A stretch of DNA of 12,811 nt. Origin: CAVORB01 sp964395315. Its GTDB lineage: Bacteria; Pseudomonadota; Gammaproteobacteria; Chromatiales; Chromatiaceae. Position numbers and translations under genes: made by a program. The stretch is from the NCBI GenBank assembly GCA_964395315.1, contig CAYNBI010000103.1, positions 1 through 12,811 of the forward strand, written 5' to 3'. Below the pieces are notes generated by a model. It was not told where the DNA came from. It made no database searches and saw only the letters and a list, made by a program, of their open reading frames with translations. Below, in pieces: positions 6,922 to 12,811 of the stretch; position 1 is the first letter of the stretch, and the number at the start of each line of letters is the position of its first letter.

Positions 6922-6982
6922 ACAAGATGTGCGCGGCGCCTCCCGCGTGATTTCCTCCCAACACACGCAGACCAGACAAGCC

Positions 6983-7468
6983 ATGACTAGATCCACCCTG
7001 ATCCTGGGCCTCGGCAACACGCTGTTGCGCGACGAGGCGGTGGGCAGCGAGGTTATTCGCCGCCTCGAGGCCGCCGGAGAGCTGCCGGATGCGCTCTTCG
7101 TCGACGGAGGCACCCTCAGCTTCACCCTCGCGGGTCCCATCGCTGACTCTCCGCGACTGATCGTCGTCGACGCCGCCGTCATGGGCGCGGCGGCTGGTAC
7201 CGTCCGGGTCTTCGAGGGCGAGGCAATGGACCGCCAGCTCAGCGGCAAGGGAAAGAGCGTCCACGAGGTAAGCCTCCAGGACCTGATGGATATGGCGCGG
7301 CTCACGAATACCCTCCCGTCTTTCCGCGCCCTGGTGGGCATCGAGCCGGCCGAGGTCGACTGGGGCGAGCAACTCACGCCAGCGGTCGAGGCCGCTGTTC
7401 CTCTTGCGATGGACGCCGTTCGCGGCCTGATCGCGCGCTGGGATGCCGTGGCACGGGGCCAGCCCTGA
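6983..7468 (+). CDS. hynD: [NiFe] hydrogenase maturation protease (HyaD/HupD family)
   Basis: A 161-residue nickel-dependent endopeptidase that removes the C-terminal peptide of the large subunit after the Ni-Fe site is built. LILGLGNTLLRDEAVGSEV (6-23) carries the first metal ligand E18. D63 in LIVVDAA and H94 in SVHEVSLQDL match the other two ligands of this family. The start is chosen by homology because the family begins a few residues before LGLGN. An in-frame GTG at 6929 would add an unneeded extension. No clear Shine-Dalgarno precedes the chosen ATG. The name hynD follows the Thiocapsa scheme on context; the sequence alone supports only the HyaD/HupD family. Its likely substrate is the HynL product, whose processing site lies at the right edge. 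It is on the operon strand, 104 bp before the HupH-like gene. Confidence 0.93.
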   Translation: MTRSTLILGLGNTLLRDEAVGSEVIRRLEAAGELPDALFVDGGTLSFTLAGPIADSPRLIVVDAAVMGAAAGTVRVFEGEAMDRQLSGKGKSVHEVSLQDLMDMARLTNTLPSFRALVGIEPAEVDWGEQLTPAVEAAVPLAMDAVRGLIARWDAVARGQP

Positions 7469-7470
7469 TC

Positions 7471-7562
7471 TACTGTGCTTAAACACCCGTTTTAGTGCGC
7501 TGCGTCAAATTTTAGTGCAGTAGAAGGCGGTAAAATTCTCAAAAGCTAATAGGCGCACTAGA
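7471..7562 (+). promoter_or_regulatory. Phased TNTAGTGC repeats in the hydrogenase operon upstream region
   Basis: TACTGTGC (7471-7478), TTTAGTGC (7491-7498) and TTTAGTGC (7511-7518) are direct copies exactly 20 bp apart. An inverted copy, GCACTAGA (7555-7562, read TCTAGTGC), lies 40 bp further on. TAGTGCGC (7493-7500) and GCGCACTA (7553-7560) form a perfect 8-bp inverted pair. The stretch 7480-7550 is clearly richer in A+T than its surroundings, as expected of a promoter. TAAAAT at 7531-7536 is a possible -10, but no good -35 precedes it, so activation by a bound regulator is plausible. The regulator is unknown. Confidence 0.45.
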
Positions 7563-7572
7563 GCATTTCCCG

Positions 7573-8019
7573 ATGTCCGGGCTTGACTCGATTCCGATCA
7601 GCGTCGAAGCGCCAGACGAGGCGCAAGACTGGGGCAACGCCCTGCCGGTGCTACACGAGATCCGCCACGCCCTGCAACGGCTGGCCCAAGATGGCGAGCG
7701 TACCGTCATCGACCTGCGCGCGATCCCGTTCGGTCCAGGCGACGAGGATCGGCTGCTCGCCCTGCTCGGCCGCGGCGAGGTAGAGGCCCGCCTCGACGCC
7801 TTCGGTCCCACGCGCATCTGGGAGACCGCCATTTCGGGCGTCTGGCTGGTCGATCACCGCAATGCGAACGACGAGCGAATCGCCCTTCACGTCGAGATCG
7901 CTCCCATTCCGGAAATCCTGCACACCCAACCGCAGGACCTGCAAGACGCGCTCCCCAAGCTCGAGGCCCGCATCGCAGCGGGCACCAAAGTCGTAACCAA
8001 GCACAGTCCTGACAACTGA
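7573..8019 (+). CDS. hupH: HupH/HyaF-type hydrogenase expression protein, short single-domain form
   Basis: A 148-residue cytoplasmic protein matching the HupH C-terminal domain family. Conserved pieces are LLALLGRGEVEARLDAFGPT (61-80), RIWETAISGVWLVDH (81-95) and HVEIAPIPEIL (106-116). HupH/HyaF proteins assist small-subunit iron-sulfur maturation of uptake hydrogenases. Usual family members are near 280 residues with two related halves; this one has only one. The ATG at 7573 has no obvious Shine-Dalgarno, though the upstream sequence is promoter-like. The stop is only 10 bases before the hynS start, so the two are surely co-transcribed, which supports a role in HynS maturation. Confidence 0.85.
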   Translation: MSGLDSIPISVEAPDEAQDWGNALPVLHEIRHALQRLAQDGERTVIDLRAIPFGPGDEDRLLALLGRGEVEARLDAFGPTRIWETAISGVWLVDHRNANDERIALHVEIAPIPEILHTQPQDLQDALPKLEARIAAGTKVVTKHSPDN

Positions 8020-8029
8020 AGGAGGGACA

Positions 8030-9127
8030 ATGGCCAACCAAAAAACCCTGGGCGAAATCCTGACCGAGCATGGGGTGTCGCGACGGGGCTTCCTCAAGTT
8101 CTGCGCCGCAACCGCCTCCATGATGGCCCTGCCGCCGACCATGACCGCAGCCATCGCCGAGGCCTTGGCGGCGGCAAGGAGACCCTCGGTCATCTGGCTG
8201 TCCTTCCAGGAGTGCACTGGCTGCACCGAATCACTCACCCGCAGCTTCTCGCCGACACTGGAGGAGTTGATCCTCGGGGTCATCTCGCTCGACTACCACC
8301 ACACACTCCAGGCCGCCTCCGGCGACGCTGCCGAGGCCGCCCGCATGCAGGCCATGGAAGAGAACCACGGCTCCTACCTGGTCGTCGTGGACGGCTCGCT
8401 GCCGGCGCCTGACTCGAACCTGGGATACTCCACGATCGCCGGCCACAGCAACTACGACATCCTCATGGAGACCGTGGAGGGCGCCGCCGCCGTGGTCGCC
8501 GTCGGCACCTGTGCCGCATTCGGTGGCCTGCCCCGCGCCCGGCCGAACCCGACCGGAGCCGTCGCGGTGCAGGATCTGGTCCATGACAAACCGGTGATCA
8601 ACGTCTCCGGCTGCCCCCCGGTTCCCATGGTCATTACGGGTGTCCTGGCGCAGTACCTCACCTTCGGGCAATTGCCCGAGCTCGACCAGTACAACCGACC
8701 GCTGGCCTTCTTCGGCCAGTCCATCCACGACCGTTGCTATCGCCGTCCCTTCTACGACAAGGGTCTGTTCGCCGAGACCTTCGACGACGAGGGGGCGCGC
8801 AAGGGCTGGTGTCTGTATCGGCTCGGGTGCAAGGGCCCCAGCGCCTACAATGCCTGCGCCACCATGCGCTGGAACAACGGCACGAGCTGGCCGATCGAGT
8901 CCGGCCACCCGTGCCTCGGCTGCTCGGAGCCCAATTTCTGGGATGCCGGCGGCTTCTACAAGCCGTTGTCGGTGCCCACGATAAACGCGGGCGGCACCCT
9001 GCTGGCCGCAGGCGTGACCGGAGCCATCGTCGGCGGCGCCGCGGCGGCATTGGCGAAGAAACGGCAAAAGGCGGTCGTGGCTGGGCGCAAACCTGTCACC
9101 ATCGATGAACTGGAGCAGAAGCTATGA
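8030..9127 (+). CDS. hynS: [NiFe] hydrogenase small subunit, Tat-exported (group 1e)
   Basis: A 365-residue electron-transfer subunit. SRRGFLKF (17-24) followed by a hydrophobic alanine-rich segment is a Tat signal, so the dimer is exported folded. Iron-sulfur ligands are all present: proximal C62, C65, C161, C195; distal H233, C236, C261, C267; medial [3Fe-4S] C276, C295, C298. The proximal motif is ECTGCTES and the later segment GTCAAFGG, so the two extra cysteines of oxygen-tolerant enzymes are both glycine here. A C-terminal hydrophobic helix (about 321-341) followed by KKRQK anchors it to the membrane. A strong AAGGAGG lies only 4 bases before the ATG. It overlaps isp1 by ATGA. The order hynS-isp1-isp2-hynL defines the Isp-type enzyme. 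Confidence 0.97.
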   Translation: MANQKTLGEILTEHGVSRRGFLKFCAATASMMALPPTMTAAIAEALAAARRPSVIWLSFQECTGCTESLTRSFSPTLEELILGVISLDYHHTLQAASGDAAEAARMQAMEENHGSYLVVVDGSLPAPDSNLGYSTIAGHSNYDILMETVEGAAAVVAVGTCAAFGGLPRARPNPTGAVAVQDLVHDKPVINVSGCPPVPMVITGVLAQYLTFGQLPELDQYNRPLAFFGQSIHDRCYRRPFYDKGLFAETFDDEGARKGWCLYRLGCKGPSAYNACATMRWNNGTSWPIESGHPCLGCSEPNFWDAGGFYKPLSVPTINAGGTLLAAGVTGAIVGGAAAALAKKRQKAVVAGRKPVTIDELEQKL

Positions 9128-9786
9128 GCGATCCGATGGAATTTCTGCTTTGGACAAAGGGTCCCATGTTCGACTGGGCAATCGCCATCTTCGCCCTCGG
9201 AATACTGGTGCGGATCGTCGAGATCTTCCTGCTCGGACGCAAGGTCAACTACGCCGAAGCCCGCGGCACGGAATGGGGACCCGGCTTCCGAACCATGCTC
9301 ACCCGTAGCGTCGCCGATCCCGGCACCTTCCAGCGCGCTCCCTTCAACGTGATCGTCGGCTGGATCTGGCACCTCGGCTTTCTGATCGCGCTGCTGCTCT
9401 TCATACCCCATATCGAGCTGATCAAGAGCGTGTTGGGCGTTTCCTGGCCCGGACTGCCGAATCCGGTGGTGGATGCCGTCTCGGCCGTGACCATCTTCGC
9501 CCTGGTGGCGACCCTCGTGCACCGCGTTACCCATCCGGTGAAAAAGCACATCAGCACCTTCGAGGACTACATGATCTGGGCGGTGACCTTCCTGCCCCTG
9601 CTCACCGGGTACCTGGCTTACCATCGCCTGATCAACCCCTACCCGTTGGCCCTGGGTCTCCACATTCTCACGGTGGAAATCTTCCTGATCGTGCTGCCCT
9701 TCACCAAGCTGACCCATATGTTCACGGCCTTCATCGCCCGCTGGTACAACGGCGCCATCTTCGGCCGCAAGGGGATCGCATCATGA
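9124..9786 (+). CDS. isp1: Isp1, membrane cytochrome b-like subunit
   Basis: A 220-residue integral membrane protein with about five hydrophobic helices (roughly 16-38, 78-94, 117-134, 150-166 and 174-194). It resembles NarI/DsrM-type cytochrome b subunits. Candidate haem ligands within or near helices are H83, H133, H137, H167, H180 and H198; which are used cannot be told by eye. Its presumed role is moving electrons between the exported HynSL dimer and cytoplasmic Isp2 across the membrane. It overlaps hynS at its start and isp2 at its end by ATGA, indicating translational coupling and matched production. Confidence 0.93.
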   Translation: MSDPMEFLLWTKGPMFDWAIAIFALGILVRIVEIFLLGRKVNYAEARGTEWGPGFRTMLTRSVADPGTFQRAPFNVIVGWIWHLGFLIALLLFIPHIELIKSVLGVSWPGLPNPVVDAVSAVTIFALVATLVHRVTHPVKKHISTFEDYMIWAVTFLPLLTGYLAYHRLINPYPLALGLHILTVEIFLIVLPFTKLTHMFTAFIARWYNGAIFGRKGIAS

Positions 9787-11057
9787 CCGAGCTGACACTT
9801 GAACGCGGGCTCGACGCGCTGCGCGCGGAGATCGACGCCCCCGTCGCCGCCTTCTTCTCGAGCTGTGTCCACTGTGGACTCTGTGCCCAGGCCTGCCCCT
9901 TCTACCTGGAGACCGGCGACCCAAAGTACACGCCCATCATGAAGCTGGAGCCCCTGCGCCTGCTGTGGGAGGCCGAATACACCCTGTGGGGGCGCGTCAA
10001 GAGCAAGCTCGGCCTGCTCAAGAAGGTCACCGACGACATGCTGGAAGAGTGGGAGCCCCTGCTCTACGACTCCTGCAGCATGTGCGCACGCTGCTCCATG
10101 GTGTGCCCCGTTGGCAACGACCTCCAGTACATGATCCGCAAGACCCGCGAGGGCATGGTGGCGTCCGGCCACGCCCCGGAAGGCCTGATCAACGCCGCCT
10201 CACGCGCCGTGCGAACCGGCAGCCCGATGGGTCTCAAGTGGAAGACCCTCGATGTGCAGATCAAGCACGTCGAGTCGAGCTCCGGACTGGAGGTGCCGAT
10301 CGACAAGGAGGGGGCGGACTACATGGTGCTGCTGTCCTCGATGGAGATCATCAACTTCCCCGAGTATCTCGAGGCCATCACCAAGATCTTCGACCACGCG
10401 GGCGTGACCTGGACCCTGTCCACGGAATGCTTCGAGGCAACCAACGCCGGCATCCAGATCGGCAACAAGGACATCGCCGCCGAGCTGGTACAGCGGGTGG
10501 TGGACGCGGCGGTGAAGCTGCGGGTAAAGAACGTGATCAGCCCGGAGTGCGGCCACGCCTATACCGCGATCCGCTGGGAAGGGCCGAACCTGATCGGCAA
10601 ATCCTACCCCTTCCGCGTGTTCCACATCATCGAGGTGCTCGAAGACCTGCGCGCCAAGGGCAAGCTCAGAACCGAAGGCAAGGAGATGGACCGGCTGAGC
10701 ATGCACGACCCCTGTAACCTGGCGCGTAAGAGCGGCGTCGTGCAGGAGCAGCGCAACCTCATGGATCTGGTCGCCGGCAACTTCGTGGAGCTCAAAGAGC
10801 ACGGAAAGTACCAGTGGTGCTGCGGCGCCGGTGGCGGCGTGAGCAGCAACGAGCGCGCAGAGGAGCTCAAGATGGCTGCCTTTAAGCGCAAGAAGGCCCA
10901 GATCGAGGAGGTGGAGCCCGAGCGCATGGTGACCATGTGCGCCACCTGCCGGACCCAGCTCGAAGAGGGTCTGGAAGAGTTCAACATGGACATCCCCGTG
11001 GTGGGCCTCACCGAGATGATCGCCGAGCACCTGGTCGAGAAAGACAAGCCGGCCTGA
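9783..11057 (+). CDS. isp2: Isp2, HdrD/DsrK-like iron-sulfur protein
   Basis: A 424-residue cytoplasmic-type protein without signal peptide. Two ferredoxin-like [4Fe-4S] motifs are complete: C28, C31, C34, C38 and C98, C101, C104, C108, the latter in SCSMCARCSMVCPV. Two cysteine-rich CCG-type domains follow: a degenerate one with C216 and C256 (PECGH), and a full one with HDPC (C311), WCCGAGGG (C346, C347) and CATC (C386, C389). This architecture is that of heterodisulfide reductase HdrD and sulfite-reductase-associated DsrK, whose CCG domain carries an unusual [4Fe-4S] cluster acting on disulfides. With Isp1 it probably forms an HdrDE/DsrMK-like module for the hydrogenase; the actual electron partner is unproven. 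Confidence 0.94.
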   Translation: MTELTLERGLDALRAEIDAPVAAFFSSCVHCGLCAQACPFYLETGDPKYTPIMKLEPLRLLWEAEYTLWGRVKSKLGLLKKVTDDMLEEWEPLLYDSCSMCARCSMVCPVGNDLQYMIRKTREGMVASGHAPEGLINAASRAVRTGSPMGLKWKTLDVQIKHVESSSGLEVPIDKEGADYMVLLSSMEIINFPEYLEAITKIFDHAGVTWTLSTECFEATNAGIQIGNKDIAAELVQRVVDAAVKLRVKNVISPECGHAYTAIRWEGPNLIGKSYPFRVFHIIEVLEDLRAKGKLRTEGKEMDRLSMHDPCNLARKSGVVQEQRNLMDLVAGNFVELKEHGKYQWCCGAGGGVSSNERAEELKMAAFKRKKAQIEEVEPERMVTMCATCRTQLEEGLEEFNMDIPVVGLTEMIAEHLVEKDKPA

Positions 11058-11097
11058 CGCCCGGTTCGATCGGTGAGAGTCCGCCCACCCAGACGCC

Positions 11098-11116
11098 GGG
11101 GCCCCAAAGGGTCCCC
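11098..11116 (+). promoter_or_regulatory. Strong hairpin just upstream of the hynL ribosome binding site
   Basis: GGGGCCC (11098-11104), loop CAAA, then GGG-T-CCCC (11109-11116) forms a 7-bp all-GC stem with one bulged T. It ends 4 bases before the hynL Shine-Dalgarno GGAG (11121-11124). It lies in the only sizeable gap (77 bp) within the hynS-isp1-isp2-hynL run. It may mark an RNA processing or stability point, or tune hynL translation. No T-tract follows, so it is not a standard terminator. Confidence 0.4.
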
Positions 11117-11134
11117 TGACGGAGAGAACAGACA

Positions 11135-12811
<1,677 letters not shown>

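Noticed and set aside
7449..7464. Possible sigma-54 promoter (TGGCAC followed by a GC at the -12 distance)
   Set aside because: The -12 element CAGCC matches TTGCA only at the central GC, and the site lies inside the end of the protease gene, so support is too weak to annotate.
8030..9127. Oxygen-tolerant [NiFe] hydrogenase
   Set aside because: The two supernumerary cysteines needed for the [4Fe-3S] proximal cluster are glycine in this HynS.

Overview
The window is GC-rich, tightly packed proteobacterial DNA. It most resembles an anaerobic or sulfur-oxidising gammaproteobacterium of the purple sulfur bacterial kind (Thiocapsa or Allochromatium-like). The main reason is the hydrogenase order hynS-isp1-isp2-hynL, known from such organisms, together with a three-subunit transhydrogenase and a PEP-synthase regulator. 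The assignment rests on gene content only; no rRNA or taxonomic marker is present.

Left part (1-5868), all on the minus strand. Read in the direction of transcription this is ppsR (5868-5056), pntAA (4794-3703), pntAB (3620-3336), pntB (3269-1866), and a B12-binding-type radical SAM protein (from 1739, running off the left edge). The three pnt genes encode the proton-translocating NAD(P) transhydrogenase, with the alpha subunit split in two. A good sigma-70-like promoter (-10 at 4845-4850, -35 at 4868-4873) precedes pntAA.

Centre (5869-7572). A divergent intergenic region separates ppsR from an unrecognised 150-residue protein (6016-6468, plus). It holds a near-palindromic FNR/CRP-like box and a perfect 13-bp palindrome. 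hypC lies on the minus strand (6783-6532), convergent with the 150-residue gene and divergent from a hydrogenase maturation protease gene (6983-7468, plus). Between the protease and the hydrogenase operon is a relatively A+T-rich 104-bp gap. It carries four TNTAGTGC-like elements whose positions fall on exact multiples of 20 bp.

Right part (7573-12811), all on the plus strand. A short HupH/HyaF-type protein is followed by hynS (Tat-exported [NiFe] hydrogenase small subunit), isp1 (membrane cytochrome b-like), isp2 (HdrD/DsrK-like iron-sulfur protein) and hynL (large subunit, cut by the right edge shortly before its C-terminal processing site). hynS/isp1 and isp1/isp2 overlap by ATGA, while hynL follows a 77-bp gap with a strong hairpin just upstream of its ribosome binding site.

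How it fits together: HynS and HynL form the Tat-exported catalytic dimer (a group 1e, Isp-type enzyme). HypC and the protease act on the large subunit and the HupH-like protein probably on the small subunit. Isp1 and Isp2 probably connect the dimer through the membrane to a thiol/disulfide or sulfur-related redox pool on the cytoplasmic side. Transhydrogenase and PpsR handle NADPH supply and PEP metabolism and are not obviously part of the hydrogenase system. No gene-free stretch exceeds 300 bases; the longest is 4795-5055. I saw no tRNA, rRNA, CRISPR array, insertion sequence or transposase.
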